From Achromobacter animicus (GTDB lineage Bacteria > Pseudomonadota > Gammaproteobacteria > Burkholderiales > Burkholderiaceae_B), in contig NZ_CADIJM010000003.1 of NCBI RefSeq assembly GCF_902859585.1, forward strand, positions 434,001 to 498,000: DNA of 64,000 nt, read 5' to 3'. The notes beneath the pieces were generated by a model, which saw only the letters and a program-made list of their open reading frames with translations, did no database searches and was not told where the DNA came from. This document shows positions 44,242 through 53,715 of the stretch, piece by piece (within the stretch, counting starts at the first letter, position 1; every line of letters starts with the position of its first letter). A program made the translations under genes and the position numbers.

Positions 44242-45346
44242 GCGCCTTCTCCTTCAAGTCCGTGGTGTCTGGAATCCACCCCTGCAAGTATCGTTCCACC
44301 AGCCCAGACAACCCCGCGATCCAGGCCGGATCGTCGTTGATGGCGGGAATGTAACGGAACTGCTTGCCACCGGCCTCGAGAAAGGCGTCGCGGCATTCCA
44401 GGCTGATTTCTTCCAGGGTTTCGAGACAGTCTGCCACAAATCCCGGGCACACCACATCGACCTCGGTGACGCCCGATGCGGCTAGTGCCTTGAGGGTCGG
44501 TTCGGTGTAGGGCTCCAGCCAGCGGGCGGTGCCGAACCGGCTCTGGAAGGTCACTTCGATCTGGTCGCGGGGCAGCGAAAGTCGCTGGGCCAGGAGCCGG
44601 GCCGTCTCCATGCAGTCGCGGTAATACGGGTCGCCCAGCTCGATGGAGTAGCGCGGCAGGCCATGAAAGCTCATGACCAGCTTCTGAGGCTTGCCGTGTT
44701 CGCTCCAGTACCGTTCGATGCGCGCGGCGAGCGGGTCCAGGTAGGCGGGGTCGTCGTGGAACCGCTTGATGAAGCGCATTTCCGGCTGATCGCGCAGCTT
44801 GCCCATGTAGCGGGTAACCGCGTCGACGACGGTGGCGGTGGTGCTGGCGGCGTACTGCGGATACAGCGGCACGGTCAGGATGCGCTCGCAGCCCTGCTTG
44901 CGCAGGTTGGAGATGGCGTGGGGGATGGAGGGATTGCCATAGCGCATGCCCAGTTCGACCGCGGCATCCACCCCGGCCGCCTGCAGGGCGGCGCGCACGC
45001 CGTCGGTCTGCCGCTGGCTGTAGACCATCAGGGGCGAGCCTTCCTTCATCCAGATGCCGCCATAGCGGGGCTCGAGGCGCTTGGGACGGCGCACGAGCAC
45101 GATGCCGTGCAGGATGGGCTTCCAGAGGTAGCGCGGGATCTCGATGACGCGGGGGTCGGACAGGAATTCGCCCAGGTACTTGCGGATGTCCTTGGCCGTC
45201 GGCGTGTCGGGCGTGCCCAGGTTCACCAGCAGCACGCCGACCTTGCCGGGCACGCGCGGCGGCGGATCTTCGTTGAAGGGGTCTTCTTGCTCGGGTTCAG
45301 GAAGGTAGCGCTCAGGCCAGAGATACTTGAACAGGCGAAGAAACAC
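44231..45346 (-). CDS. hemH: Ferrochelatase
   Basis: A 371-residue enzyme that inserts Fe2+ into protoporphyrin IX, the last step of haem synthesis. The family core begins at VGVLLVNLGTPD (36-47). The catalytic histidine is H228 in MSFHGLPRYS and the conserved glutamate E309 is in DCLETLEEI. The start codon is GTG 45346, preceded by AAGGGGAG; the first ATG would truncate the protein. It lies 45 bp downstream of hrcA, with a small GGAGG-containing hairpin (45358-45371) between them. Confidence 0.96.
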   Translation of the reverse strand: MFLRLFKYLWPERYLPEPEQEDPFNEDPPPRVPGKVGVLLVNLGTPDTPTAKDIRKYLGEFLSDPRVIEIPRYLWKPILHGIVLVRRPKRLEPRYGGIWMKEGSPLMVYSQRQTDGVRAALQAAGVDAAVELGMRYGNPSIPHAISNLRKQGCERILTVPLYPQYAASTTATVVDAVTRYMGKLRDQPEMRFIKRFHDDPAYLDPLAARIERYWSEHGKPQKLVMSFHGLPRYSIELGDPYYRDCMETARLLAQRLSLPRDQIEVTFQSRFGTARWLEPYTEPTLKALAASGVTEVDVVCPGFVADCLETLEEISLECRDAFLEAGGKQFRYIPAINDDPAWIAGLSGLVERYLQGWIPDTTDLKEKAHAP

Positions 45347-45391
45347 AAAAACTCCCCTTCCTCCGCAAGGAGGATGTAGCTTTGAATGGAA

Positions 45392-46396
45392 CTACTGGTT
45401 GTGGCTGAGGGCGTTGGACAGCAGGCGCGCCGTGATGTCCACGATGGGTATGACGCGCTCGTAGGCCATGCGGGTCGGACCGATGACGCCCAGCGTGCCC
45501 ACCACCTTGCCATCCACGCCATACGGCGCGGTGATGACGGAAACGTCTTCCAGGGGCACCAGTTGCGAATCGCCACCGATGTAGATCTGCACGCCCTGCG
45601 CCCGGCTGGAGACATCCAGCAACTGCAGCAGGTCGGTCTTTTTCTCGAACAACGAAAACATCTTGCGCAGCCGGTCCATGTCGGACGCGATGTCGGTCAC
45701 GTCCAGCAGCTTTCGCTCGCCGGAAATGACCACGGCGTCGCCGTCCTCGGCAGCTTCGGCACTGGCCTCGACGGCGGCCTGCATGAGGCGCGAGATGTCT
45801 TCGCGCAACTGGGCCAGCTCGGTCGAAAGCGTCTGCCGCACGGCATTGAACGACTTGCCGGCGAAGTGCATGTTGAAGAAGTTGCCGGCCTCCAGCAGTT
45901 CGGATTCGGCGTAATCCCGCTGGACGAAGAGAATGCGGTTCTGGACGTCGCCATCGGGCGTCACGATGATCAACAGGACGCGCTTGTCGGACAGGCGGAT
46001 GAATTCGATCTGGCGGAACACCTGGGCCCGCTTGGGCGTGAGCACCACGCCCGCGAATTGCGTCAGATTCGACAGCAACGCGGCGGCCGCGTTGACGGCG
46101 CGAGTGGGTTCGGCGGCAGAGAGCATTTCGCCCATGTTGTGCGGCTGAAGCTGGTACGACTGTACCGACAGCAGCGAATCGACGAACATGCGGTATCCGC
46201 GCGGCGTGGGTACACGGCCGGCGGAAGTATGCGGGCTATGGATCAGCCCCAGCTCTTCCAGGTCCGCCATGACGTTGCGGATGGTGGCTGGGGACAAGTC
46301 GAAGACTTTAGATAGCGTCCGCGAGCCGACTGGCTGCCCATCGGCGATGTAGCGTTCTATCAACGCTTTCAGTAATGCGCGTGCGCGGTCATCCAT
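45392..46396 (-). CDS. hrcA: Heat-inducible transcription repressor HrcA
   Basis: A 334-residue repressor of CIRCE-controlled chaperone genes. The winged HTH contains [29 protein letters not shown] (in parts) and [16 protein letters not shown]. The GAF-like and dimerisation parts follow ([40 protein letters not shown]). I see no CIRCE element (TTAGCACTC-N9-GAGTGCTAA) at grpE, dnaK or hrcA in this window. Its targets, probably groESL, lie elsewhere. It is divergent from nadK. Confidence 0.97.
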   Translation of the reverse strand: MDDRARALLKALIERYIADGQPVGSRTLSKVFDLSPATIRNVMADLEELGLIHSPHTSAGRVPTPRGYRMFVDSLLSVQSYQLQPHNMGEMLSAAEPTRAVNAAAALLSNLTQFAGVVLTPKRAQVFRQIEFIRLSDKRVLLIIVTPDGDVQNRILFVQRDYAESELLEAGNFFNMHFAGKSFNAVRQTLSTELAQLREDISRLMQAAVEASAEAAEDGDAVVISGERKLLDVTDIASDMDRLRKMFSLFEKKTDLLQLLDVSSRAQGVQIYIGGDSQLVPLEDVSVITAPYGVDGKVVGTLGVIGPTRMAYERVIPIVDITARLLSNALSHNQ

Positions 46397-46537
46397 AGCG
46401 GCTATTTTAGGGAATCTTTTTCGGTTGGGGCGATTTTTGTCCCGCAACCCGATATACGGCCCCATATAATCGGCTAATCGGCCCATTCTGGGTACATTCA
46501 GCTTTACGGTTTTGCCCTTTTTCATTTGTACGCAGCC

Positions 46538-47437
46538 ATGCACTTTCCCACCGTCGCCCTGATCGGCAGATACCAGGACACCGGCCTGGACACACCGCTG
46601 AGAGCCCTTGCGCACGCGCTGACGCAAGCGGGCCGGCATGTGTTGATCGACGCGGACACGGCGCGCAATACCGGGCTGACCGAATATCCCATCGCCACGC
46701 TCGAGGAAATCGGCAAGACCGCCTCGCTGGCCGTGGTCATGGGCGGCGACGGCACCGTGCTGGGCGCCAGCCGCCATCTCGCGCCCTACGGCATGCCGCT
46801 GGTCGGCATCAACCACGGGCGCCTGGGCTTCATCACCGACATCGCCTTGCAGGACGCGCACGCAGCGCTTGCCCGGGTGCTCGAGGGCAGCTTCCAGATC
46901 GAAGACCGCATGCTGCTCGAAGGCAGCGTATGGCGCGGTGATCAAAAGATGTACTCCGCCTCGGCGCTGAACGACGTGGTCCTGAACCGTGCGGGACGCG
47001 GCGGCATGATCGAGGTCCGGGTCGAACTGGACGGCGCCTTCATGTATACCCAGCGTGCCGACGGCCTGATCATCGCCACGCCCACAGGGTCCACCGCCTA
47101 TGCGCTGTCGGCCAACGGCCCCATTCTGCATCCGGGCATGAACGCCATGGTGCTGGTGCCGGTGGCGCCGCAAACGCTGTCGAACCGCCCCATCGTCATC
47201 CCGGACACCGGTGTGCTCAACATGACGCTCACTGCCATGGGCCGCGTCGAAGTCGGCGCCAGTGTGCATTTCGACATGCAGACCTGGTCCGACCTGCAAC
47301 CGGGCGACCGCATCGTCGTGCAGCGCGCGCCCTACACCATCCGATTCGTGCATCCCGAAGGCTATAGCTTCTTCTCCACCCTGCGCCGCAAGCTGCACTG
47401 GAACCTGATGCCCGAAGCCTCCGACAACGTAGAGTAG
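46538..47437 (+). CDS. nadK: NAD kinase
   Basis: A 299-residue enzyme that phosphorylates NAD+ to NADP+. The diagnostic GGDGT lies at 69-73 (catalytic D71), with the NE/ND motif in [10 protein letters not shown] and the Gly-rich [18 protein letters not shown] 46538 was chosen; a TTG 12 bp upstream (46526) is in frame. TATAAT at 46465-46470 may be part of its promoter. Genes nadK and recN are 13 bp apart and form one unit. Confidence 0.97.
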   Translation: MHFPTVALIGRYQDTGLDTPLRALAHALTQAGRHVLIDADTARNTGLTEYPIATLEEIGKTASLAVVMGGDGTVLGASRHLAPYGMPLVGINHGRLGFITDIALQDAHAALARVLEGSFQIEDRMLLEGSVWRGDQKMYSASALNDVVLNRAGRGGMIEVRVELDGAFMYTQRADGLIIATPTGSTAYALSANGPILHPGMNAMVLVPVAPQTLSNRPIVIPDTGVLNMTLTAMGRVEVGASVHFDMQTWSDLQPGDRIVVQRAPYTIRFVHPEGYSFFSTLRRKLHWNLMPEASDNVE

Positions 47438-47450
47438 TTAGCGCCCCCAC

Positions 47451-49112
47451 ATGCTGCGCACCCTGCACATCCGCGACTTCGTCATCGTCGAACAGACCGA
47501 AATCCATTTCGGACCCGGCTTTACCGTCTTTTCCGGCGAAACCGGCGCCGGCAAATCCATCCTGGTCGATGCGCTGGCCCTCACCCTTGGCGAGCGCGGC
47601 GACGCCAGCATGCTGCGCGAAGGCGCAACCCGCGCCGACATCACCGCCGTCTTCGACACCCCCAAGGCCCTGCATGCGTGGCTGGCCGAACGCGAGATCG
47701 ACGCCGACGACGAACTCTCGCTGCGGCGTGTCATCGATGCGCAAGGCCGCAGCCGCGCTTACATCAACGGCACACCGGCCACCGTGGCGCAGCTGCGCGA
47801 ACTCGGCGACAGCCTGGTCGACATCCACGGCCAGCACGCGCACCAAAGCCTGATGCGTCCCGATGCCCAGCGCGACCTGCTGGACGCGCACGGCGGCCAT
47901 GGCGATCTGCGCCAGGCGGTCGGCCAGGCATGGAAGCAATGGCGCGCACTGGCGCGCCAATTGGAATCCGCTGAAAAAGACGCTGAAAGCCTCGCGACAG
48001 AACGCGAAAGCCTGCAATGGCGGGTCAATGAACTCGACCAGCTCAACCTCGGGCCGGACGAATGGGAAGCCCTGCAATCCGAGCACACGCGCCTGTCGCA
48101 TTCGCAATCGCTGCTGGACGGGGCTTCGCAGATCCTTGAAACGCTGGACGGCGAAGGCGACTCCGCGCATCATCGGGTGACGGCCGCAAACCAGCGTCTG
48201 CAGCAGATGCTGCGGCACGATCCGGGCCTGAAGGGCGTCCATGACGAACTGGAATCGGCCCGCATCGCCATCAGCGAAGCCGTGTCCGACCTGAACAACT
48301 ATGTCAGCCGGGTCGAACTTGATCCGAAGCGGCTTGCGGACGTGGAAGCGCGTCTTGGGCTGGTGTTCGAGACCGCCCGCAAGTTCCGCACCGAACCCGA
48401 CGCGTTGTGCGAATTGCGGGAATCCCTGCATGCAGAGCTGGCGGCCCTGCAGGCCGCCGGCGACATCGACGCGCTGCGCGCCCAGGCGGCTGCGGCGCAG
48501 GCGCAATACGACGCAGTCGCCGCCAAGCTCACGACCGCGCGCCGCAAGGTTGCCAAGGATCTGGGCAAGCAGGTCACCCAGGCCATGCAGACGCTCGCAA
48601 TGCAGGGCGGCCGCTTCGAACCGACGCTCGCGCCGTCCGCGCCCTCCGCACACGGCAGCGAACAGGTCGAATTTCTGGTCGCCGGCCACGCCGGCACTAC
48701 CCCGCGGCCGCTGGCCAAGGTCGCGTCGGGCGGCGAACTGTCCCGCATCTCGCTTGCGCTATCGGTTATCGCCAGCCGCGCGGCGCGCGTCCCCACGCTG
48801 ATCTTCGACGAAGTCGACAGCGGCGTGGGCGGCGCGGTCGCCGAATCCGTCGGCAAGCTGCTGCGCGAGCTGGGTGAACGCCATCAGGTGCTGTGCGTCA
48901 CCCACCTGCCCCAGGTTGCTGCCTGCGCCAACAACCAGTTCCTGGTCAGCAAGGCCGAATCGCGCGGCACCACGCGCTCCAGCATCGAACCGCTGGACGC
49001 CCCAGCCCGCGTAGAGGAAATCGCGCGCATGCTGGGCGGCATGAAGCTCACCGCCACCACCCGGGAACACGCGCGCGAAATGCTGGAAGGCTTCGGGCAG
49101 ACCGCGCCCTGA
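47451..49112 (+). CDS. recN: DNA repair protein RecN
   Basis: A 553-residue SMC-like ATPase for double-strand-break repair. It has Walker A GETGAGKS (29-36), two long coiled-coil arms (about 150-350) joined by a short hinge, the ABC signature VASGGELSRISLAL and Walker B LIFDEVDSGVGG near the C-terminus. The position behind nadK is conserved in betaproteobacteria. No LexA box is obvious in the 13-bp gap. Confidence 0.97.
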   Translation: MLRTLHIRDFVIVEQTEIHFGPGFTVFSGETGAGKSILVDALALTLGERGDASMLREGATRADITAVFDTPKALHAWLAEREIDADDELSLRRVIDAQGRSRAYINGTPATVAQLRELGDSLVDIHGQHAHQSLMRPDAQRDLLDAHGGHGDLRQAVGQAWKQWRALARQLESAEKDAESLATERESLQWRVNELDQLNLGPDEWEALQSEHTRLSHSQSLLDGASQILETLDGEGDSAHHRVTAANQRLQQMLRHDPGLKGVHDELESARIAISEAVSDLNNYVSRVELDPKRLADVEARLGLVFETARKFRTEPDALCELRESLHAELAALQAAGDIDALRAQAAAAQAQYDAVAAKLTTARRKVAKDLGKQVTQAMQTLAMQGGRFEPTLAPSAPSAHGSEQVEFLVAGHAGTTPRPLAKVASGGELSRISLALSVIASRAARVPTLIFDEVDSGVGGAVAESVGKLLRELGERHQVLCVTHLPQVAACANNQFLVSKAESRGTTRSSIEPLDAPARVEEIARMLGGMKLTATTREHAREMLEGFGQTAP

Positions 49113-49169
49113 GTCTGACCCCGCGTGGGGGCATCCCTCGACCGACGCGCACGCAATGGCCAAATGCAA

Positions 49170-49202
49170 AAAGCCCCTTCACATCGAAGGGGCTTTGTTT
49201 TT
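49170..49202. terminator. Bidirectional terminator between recN and fur
   Basis: An 11-bp stem AAAGCCCCTTC (49170-49180) / complement (49186-49196), followed by GTTTTT on the plus strand and A-rich sequence before it. Confidence 0.9.
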
Positions 49203-49248
49203 CACCTAAGCAGCCGGACGGGCCGGCCGCTAGCCTGCCGAGCTGGGC

Positions 49249-49668
49249 TTACCGGCCCTTGAGGCAGCTACCGCAGATGCCGTACAGCACCATCGCATGG
49301 CTTTCCAGCGCGAAGGCGTTGTCCTTGGCGATCTTCTGCTGGCGCTTTTCGATCTCGGGATCCGAAAACTCGACAACCTTTCCGCAATTGGTGCAGATCA
49401 AGTGGTCGTGGTGGTCGCCGTCGTTCAATTCGAAAACGGCCTTGCCGCTGTCGAACTGGCTGCGCGCCAGGATGCCGGCCTGCTCGAACTGGGTCAGCAC
49501 GCGGTAGACGGTAGCCAGGCCGATCTCGACGTTTTCGCCGATGAGGGCGCGGTAGACGTCTTCGGCGCTCAGGTGCCGTTCACCCGATTTGCGGAAAATA
49601 TCAAGAATTTTCAGGCGAGGAAAAGTCGCCTTCAAACCCATGTTTTTCAGTTCGCTTTGGTCGCTCAT
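49249..49668 (-). CDS. fur: Ferric uptake regulator Fur
   Basis: A 139-residue iron-sensing repressor. The DNA-binding domain (about 1-80) contains [13 protein letters not shown] and [17 protein letters not shown]. Metal ligands are the HHDH cluster (86-89), C92/C95 and C132/C135. ATG 49668 was chosen because [15 protein letters not shown] is the family start; the frame is open 36 bp further. It is divergent from bamE across a 148-bp region where I see no clear Fur box, apart from ATGATAAC (about 49774). Confidence 0.97.
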   Translation of the reverse strand: MSDQSELKNMGLKATFPRLKILDIFRKSGERHLSAEDVYRALIGENVEIGLATVYRVLTQFEQAGILARSQFDSGKAVFELNDGDHHDHLICTNCGKVVEFSDPEIEKRQQKIAKDNAFALESHAMVLYGICGSCLKGR

Positions 49669-49816
49669 GGTGTAATCGCTCTCCGTCCGCGTTGGCATGG
49701 GCAAGGACTGGGGTCACCGCAAGCCGGCTCGCCGAATTCATGCCGCCTCGCGGAACTATCCTGATGAAACCTTTATGATAACGGTTTTGCTTGCTTCCAA
49801 ATAATAGGGGCGCGTA

Positions 49817-50359
49817 GTGTCCATGTTTGCACGTATTCCCTCCCGCTCTCTGAAGACCGGTTTGGCCGTCGCCGCCCTGGCCGTCGCCTTGGCGGGCTGC
49901 ACCTCAAACAAATGGGGCTTTCCTTACAAAGCTCCGGTCCAGCAGGGTAACTGGATCACGCAGGAACAGGTCGCACTGCTCCAGCCCGGCATGACCCGCG
50001 AACAAGTCCGCTTCGCGCTCGGCAGCCCCACGCTCACCAGCGTGCTGCACGCCAACCGCTGGGACTACCCGTATTACTTCAAGCCCGGGTACGGCAACTC
50101 GCAAGAGCGCAAGTTCACCGTCTGGTTCGAAAACGACCGCCTCGTGCGCTGGGAAGGCGACAAGCAGCCTGATCTGCAGCCCTACCAGATCAACACGCCG
50201 GATGCCGTTGCCGACGAAAAGGCCGACAAGCGTCTGAATCAGGACGAAGAGCGTATCAAGCAAGAGCAGGACGAACAGAAGCGCGACGCCGATGCGCCCG
50301 TCAGCCCGCTCAACCAATACCCAGGCCAGCCGGGCAACGCGCCCGAGCCGCTGCTTTAA
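49817..50359 (+). CDS. bamE: Outer-membrane assembly lipoprotein BamE (SmpA/OmlA)
   Basis: A 180-residue lipoprotein of the BAM complex, which inserts outer-membrane proteins. The lipobox LAGC places the acylated cysteine at 28. The BamE domain shows [28 protein letters not shown] in parts and [12 protein letters not shown]-terminal charged, coiled tail ([25 protein letters not shown]) is longer than in E. coli BamE. GTG 49817 has AGGGG 6 bp upstream; ATG 49823 is the alternative. Confidence 0.94.
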   Translation: MSMFARIPSRSLKTGLAVAALAVALAGCTSNKWGFPYKAPVQQGNWITQEQVALLQPGMTREQVRFALGSPTLTSVLHANRWDYPYYFKPGYGNSQERKFTVWFENDRLVRWEGDKQPDLQPYQINTPDAVADEKADKRLNQDEERIKQEQDEQKRDADAPVSPLNQYPGQPGNAPEPLL

Positions 50360-50376
50360 ACCGAAGGACTTTTTTT

Positions 50377-51168
50377 ATGCGTATTGCTATCGCCGGCGCC
50401 AACGGCCGCATGGGCCAGATGCTGATCGAGGCCATCCTGAAGGCCGACGGCCTGGAGCTGGCTGTTGCGCTGGACGTCCCGGGCTCCGCTTCGCTGGGCC
50501 GCGATGCCGGCGCCCAGTTGGGCAAGCAGACGGGCGTGGCCATCACGGATGATCTGGACGCCCTTGCCGGCGCCGATTGCCTGATCGACTTCACCCGCCC
50601 GGAAGGCACGCTCAAGCACCTGGAAGCCTGCGTCAAGCACGGCGTGAAGGCCGTCATCGGCACCACCGGTTTTGACGACAATGGCCGCGCCGCAATCGAA
50701 GTCGCTGCGCAAAAGACCGCCATCGTGTTCGCCCCCAACATGAGCGTGGGCGTCAACGCCACGCTCAAGCTGCTGGACATGGCGGCCCGCATCCTGAACG
50801 CCGGCTATGACGTCGAAGTGTTTGAAGCGCACCATCGCAACAAGGTCGACGCGCCTTCGGGCACGGCGCTGAAGATGGGCGAAACGATTGCGTCCGCCTG
50901 GGACGTTGCCCTGCCCGACGTCGCCACCTGGAGCCGCCACGGCGACACCGGCGTGCGCAAACCCGGCACCATCGGCTTTTCGGTGCTGCGCGGCGGCGAC
51001 ATCGTCGGCGATCACACCGTGTCGTTCTGCGGCATCGGCGAGCGCATCGAAATCACGCACCGCTCGTCCAGCCGGGCCACCTACGCGGAAGGCGCGCTGC
51101 GCGCGGCGCGCTTCCTCGACGGCAAGAGCAACGGTCTGTACGACATGCAGTCGGTGCTGGGCCTCTGA
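50377..51168 (+). CDS. dapB: 4-hydroxy-tetrahydrodipicolinate reductase
   Basis: A 263-residue enzyme of lysine/diaminopimelate synthesis. The NAD(P)H-binding motif GANGRMG lies at 7-13, the substrate motif is [16 protein letters not shown], and VGTTGF and [10 protein letters not shown] are also present in family positions. It lies 17 bp after bamE, with its terminator right behind it. Confidence 0.97.
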   Translation: MRIAIAGANGRMGQMLIEAILKADGLELAVALDVPGSASLGRDAGAQLGKQTGVAITDDLDALAGADCLIDFTRPEGTLKHLEACVKHGVKAVIGTTGFDDNGRAAIEVAAQKTAIVFAPNMSVGVNATLKLLDMAARILNAGYDVEVFEAHHRNKVDAPSGTALKMGETIASAWDVALPDVATWSRHGDTGVRKPGTIGFSVLRGGDIVGDHTVSFCGIGERIEITHRSSSRATYAEGALRAARFLDGKSNGLYDMQSVLGL

Positions 51169-51190
51169 TCCGGTTCACGGCGCTAAAAAT

Positions 51191-51215
51191 AAAGGACCCC
51201 TCGGGGTCCTTTTTT
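51191..51215 (+). terminator. Rho-independent terminator of dapB
   Basis: AAAGGACCCC (51191-51200) pairs with GGGGTCCTTT (51203-51212); the loop opens to six bases. A T-run ends at 51215. It lies 22 bp after the stop. Confidence 0.9.
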
Positions 51216-51242
51216 AATGCCGTGTTCTTGGGGTTCTTTGGG

Positions 51243-51284
51243 CGCGGCCGGCTAGGTGCGGCCGGCTAGGTGCGGCCGGCCAGG
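51243..51284. repeat. Three tandem 14-bp repeats (GCGGCCGGCTAGGT) next to murB
   Basis: Copies at 51243-51256 and 51257-51270 are identical; the third (51271-51284) has one change. A partial fourth copy runs into the murB stop. The unit contains GCCGGC/CGGCCG palindromes and CTAG. It lies between the dapB terminator and the 3' end of murB. Confidence 0.9.
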
Positions 51285-51293
51285 TCCGGCCGG

Positions 51294-52337
51294 TCACACC
51301 ACGACGGGTTCCGGCTCCAGCCGCACGCCATAACGGTCAGCCACGGCGTCCTGCACCGCTCCCGCCAGGCCCATGATGTCCTCGGCCGTGGCGCCGCCTC
51401 GATTGATCAGCACGAGCGCCTGGCGATCATGCACACCCGCCGCGCCCAACGCCTTGCCCTTCCAGCCGCATTGATCGATCAGCCAGCCGGCGGCCAGCTT
51501 GTAGCGGCCATCGGGCTGCGGATACGACACCAGGCCGGGAAAACGCGCCGCCAGCGCTTCACGCTGCGCAGCCGGCACGATCGGATTCTTGAAGAAGCTG
51601 CCCGCATTTCCGGTGACGGCGGGGTCCGGCAGCTTGGCTCGCCGGATCTCGCAAACCGCCTCGAACACGTCGCGCGCGCTGGGCGCTCCGTCCGCCAGCC
51701 GCGCATGACGTTGCAGATCGGGATATTCCAGCACCGGCCGCCAGGGGCGCGGCAACGCAAACCGCACGCTTACGATGATCCAGCGGCCAGGTTCATCATG
51801 TTTGAACGTGCTGTCGCGGTATGAAAACCTGCACTCGGCCGCCCGCATTTCCACGAAGCGTGCCTCGCGCACATCCCAGGCCGTCAGACTGTGGAACCGC
51901 TCCTGCAGCTCGACGCCGTAAGCGCCGATGTTCTGCACCGGCGAGGCGCCGACGGTACCGGGGATCAACGCCAGATTCTCCAGGCCGTCCCATCCCTGCG
52001 CCACGCAGGCCGCTACGAATCCGTGCCAGCTCTCGCCGCCCGCGGCTTCGACGATCCATGCGTCCGGCCGCGCCTCCAGCAGACGCACGCCTTCGAACGC
52101 GACGCGCGCGACCAAGCCCGGCACACGCTCGGGCAACACCACATTGCTGCCGCCGCCCAACACCAGCAGCGACGGCGCCGCTTGCGCGAGCGCCGACAAG
52201 GCCGGCAATTGCGCCGGATCGCGCAGCGCGACGAAGGCGTCGGCCCGGGACGCGAGTCCCAGCGTATTCAGACGAGTAAGGTCCTGCACGGCCGGAGACA
52301 ACGGATCGGACGCGGGTCCGGCGAAGGAATTTGACAT
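51294..52337 (-). CDS. murB: UDP-N-acetylenolpyruvoylglucosamine reductase
   Basis: A 347-residue FAD enzyme that makes UDP-MurNAc for peptidoglycan. FAD-binding elements are [11 protein letters not shown] and [18 protein letters not shown]. The catalytic serine is in [10 protein letters not shown] and the terminal glutamate in LEPEPVVV. The sequence has the short type I MurB layout with [10 protein letters not shown]. It is convergent with dapB, and its upstream region borders the tRNA cluster. Confidence 0.96.
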   Translation of the reverse strand: MSNSFAGPASDPLSPAVQDLTRLNTLGLASRADAFVALRDPAQLPALSALAQAAPSLLVLGGGSNVVLPERVPGLVARVAFEGVRLLEARPDAWIVEAAGGESWHGFVAACVAQGWDGLENLALIPGTVGASPVQNIGAYGVELQERFHSLTAWDVREARFVEMRAAECRFSYRDSTFKHDEPGRWIIVSVRFALPRPWRPVLEYPDLQRHARLADGAPSARDVFEAVCEIRRAKLPDPAVTGNAGSFFKNPIVPAAQREALAARFPGLVSYPQPDGRYKLAAGWLIDQCGWKGKALGAAGVHDRQALVLINRGGATAEDIMGLAGAVQDAVADRYGVRLEPEPVVV

Positions 52338-52541
52338 GGGTGCTACGTGGTGTGCTATAGTTTCTGTCTTCGCTCAGTTTACTTGATTGAGTGCTTGACC
52401 CGATTTGAAGTTCGAATCGAAACGGCCACGGCGGCTCAGGACAAGCTCAAAAAATCGTGCTAGACTGCGCGCCTTCTGATCGATAACCAAGTTGATCAGA
52501 GTGAATAAGAAAAGCGGTTCTGAGCAGTTTGCGGAACCAAT

Positions 52542-52617
52542 GCGGGAGTAGCTCAGTTGGTAGAGCGCAACCTTGCCAAGGTTGAGGTCGCGAGTTCGAG
52601 ACTCGTCTCCCGCTCCA
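52542..52617 (+). tRNA. tRNA-Gly (anticodon GCC), copy 1
   Basis: A 76-nt cloverleaf with acceptor GCGGGAG/CTCCCGC, D-arm GCTC..GAGC, anticodon stem CAACC/GGTTG with loop TTGCCAA, T-arm with GTTCGAGA, and encoded CCA. A TAGACT -10-like element lies at 52461-52466. The 200 bp between murB and this gene contain no ORF of note. Confidence 0.97.
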
Positions 52618-52661
52618 GATTTTGATGTGCAGCTTTTTCAGTGCTGCAGATCATTGAAAGC

Positions 52662-52683
52662 AAGGGCCGAAAGGCCCTTTTTT
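52662..52683 (+). terminator. Terminator after tRNA-Gly copy 1
   Basis: AAGGGCC-GAAA-GGCCCTT followed by a T-run ending at 52683. It separates the first tRNA from the second transcription unit. Confidence 0.9.
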
Positions 52684-52724
52684 CATGCCTGAAAAGCCAG
52701 TTCATGCAGCACATGCGAGCCGAC

Positions 52725-52752
52725 TTGATGGATGAAAAAATTAATGTATACT
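52725..52752 (+). promoter_or_regulatory. Promoter of tRNA-Gly copy 2
   Basis: TTGATG (52725-52730), a 16-bp spacer and TATACT (52747-52752), about 90 bp before the tRNA. Confidence 0.6.
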
Positions 52753-52840
52753 CTCGCCTCGCTGATTGGACAGCCGCCAGATTCTTGAAGATCTTCTTGA
52801 AGACTCAAGCGCACAGCCAGCGATGAGGGTATTAGCAAAT

Positions 52841-52916
52841 GCGGGAGTAGCTCAGTTGGTAGAGCGCAACCTTGCCAAGGTTGAGGTCGCGAGTTCGAGA
52901 CTCGTCTCCCGCTCCA
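52841..52916 (+). tRNA. tRNA-Gly (anticodon GCC), copy 2
   Basis: A 76-nt gene identical in sequence to copy 1, with encoded CCA. It has its own upstream promoter, and no clear terminator lies behind it before the next promoter. Confidence 0.97.
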
Positions 52917-52930
52917 GATTTCGGTCTGCC

Positions 52931-52959
52931 GTGCAAAGACCCTTAAAAGTATGTACAAT
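52931..52959 (+). promoter_or_regulatory. Possible promoter of tRNA-Gly copy 3 and tRNA-Cys
   Basis: GTGCAA (52931-52936), a 17-bp spacer and TACAAT (52954-52959), about 110 bp before the third tRNA. Confidence 0.5.
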
Positions 52960-53041
52960 CGCTGTCTTTGGTGAACAGCCCTGATACCAAAACAGGCATT
53001 CATCAGAACAAGCGAAGGCTTGTAGCTTAGTAGTAATAAGC

Positions 53042-53070
53042 AGTACCCAGCAGTACCCCAGCAGTACCCC
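53042..53070. repeat. Short direct repeats before tRNA-Gly copy 3
   Basis: AGCAGTACCC-type 9-11-bp units occur three times in a row directly in front of the tRNA. They look like polymerase slippage and may be remnants of the tRNA duplication. Confidence 0.6.
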
Positions 53071-53071
53071 C

Positions 53072-53147
53072 GCGGGAGTAGCTCAGTTGGTAGAGCGCAA
53101 CCTTGCCAAGGTTGAGGTCGCGAGTTCGAGACTCGTCTCCCGCTCCA
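53072..53147 (+). tRNA. tRNA-Gly (anticodon GCC), copy 3
   Basis: A 76-nt gene identical to copies 1 and 2, with encoded CCA. It is followed after 55 bp by tRNA-Cys, probably on the same transcript. Confidence 0.97.
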
Positions 53148-53202
53148 AATACAAAGAGGAAGCATCGGCCAACACCGCGCTTCCTTTTTTCTTGCAAGTG
53201 CT

Positions 53203-53276
53203 GGCGCAATGGCAGAGTGGTTATGCAGCGGATTGCAAATCCGTGTACGTCGGTTCGATTCCGGCTTGCGCCTCCA
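53203..53276 (+). tRNA. tRNA-Cys (anticodon GCA)
   Basis: A 74-nt cloverleaf with acceptor GGCGCAA/TTGCGCC, anticodon loop TTGCAAA giving GCA, a T-arm with GGTTCGATTCC, discriminator T and encoded CCA. Confidence 0.96.
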
Positions 53277-53375
53277 GCATCTTTCCCCCCTCCCCAGCAT
53301 CTCGTTACCCATCCCTACGCCCGGTCAGCCGGATGATTGTTATGGTGACCCCGTTTTCATTTGAACGATGAGTCC

Positions 53376-53711
53376 ATGCACAACATCCCGGTATCGCAAC
53401 CGCGCCGCTTTACTGCCCGCCCCGCTTTCCTGAGCCTGTCCGCCGCCGCGCTGATCGCACTAGCGCCGCTGGCTGCCGAGGCGCATGACAAGCACCATCA
53501 CCACCGCCACAAGGGCGGCGAGTACAAGGAAAAGTATTGGGATGGCGCCTGCAAGGTCGAGCGCAAGTGGAAGCGCAACGGCGACTACAGCGAAAAGCGC
53601 AAATGCCGTGACGACTATGCTTATGGCTACGCACCGCAACCCGTGGCGGTGCCCGTGATGCCGGTGCAACCTGGCATCGTCATCTCGCCCACGATCGTCA
53701 TCCGCCCCTGA
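53376..53711 (+). CDS. Hypothetical exported His-rich protein
   Basis: Unrecognised. 111 residues from ATG 53376, with a signal peptide (LSLSAAALIALAPLAAEA). Then comes a histidine cluster HDKHHHHRHKGG and a basic central part with two Cys (GACKVERKWK; KRKCRDDY). The tail is Pro/Val-rich (PVAVPVMPVQPG). The His cluster suggests metal binding and the Cys pair a disulfide, both inferred. TTG 53361 is an in-frame alternative start. The next gene begins 4 bp later. Confidence 0.7.
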   Translation: MHNIPVSQPRRFTARPAFLSLSAAALIALAPLAAEAHDKHHHHRHKGGEYKEKYWDGACKVERKWKRNGDYSEKRKCRDDYAYGYAPQPVAVPVMPVQPGIVISPTIVIRP

Positions 53712-53715
53712 GACC

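Noticed and set aside
45347-46537. Search for a CIRCE element at hrcA, grpE or dnaK
   Set aside because: No TTAGCACTC-N9-GAGTGCTAA or close match was seen; the heat-shock control visible here is sigma-32.
49669-49816. Fur box between fur and bamE
   Set aside because: Only ATGATAAC is seen, too little for the 19-bp Fur consensus.
52542-53276. tRNA cluster as the edge of a genomic island
   Set aside because: No integrase, no direct repeat of a tRNA 3' end at a distance and no change in composition on either side.
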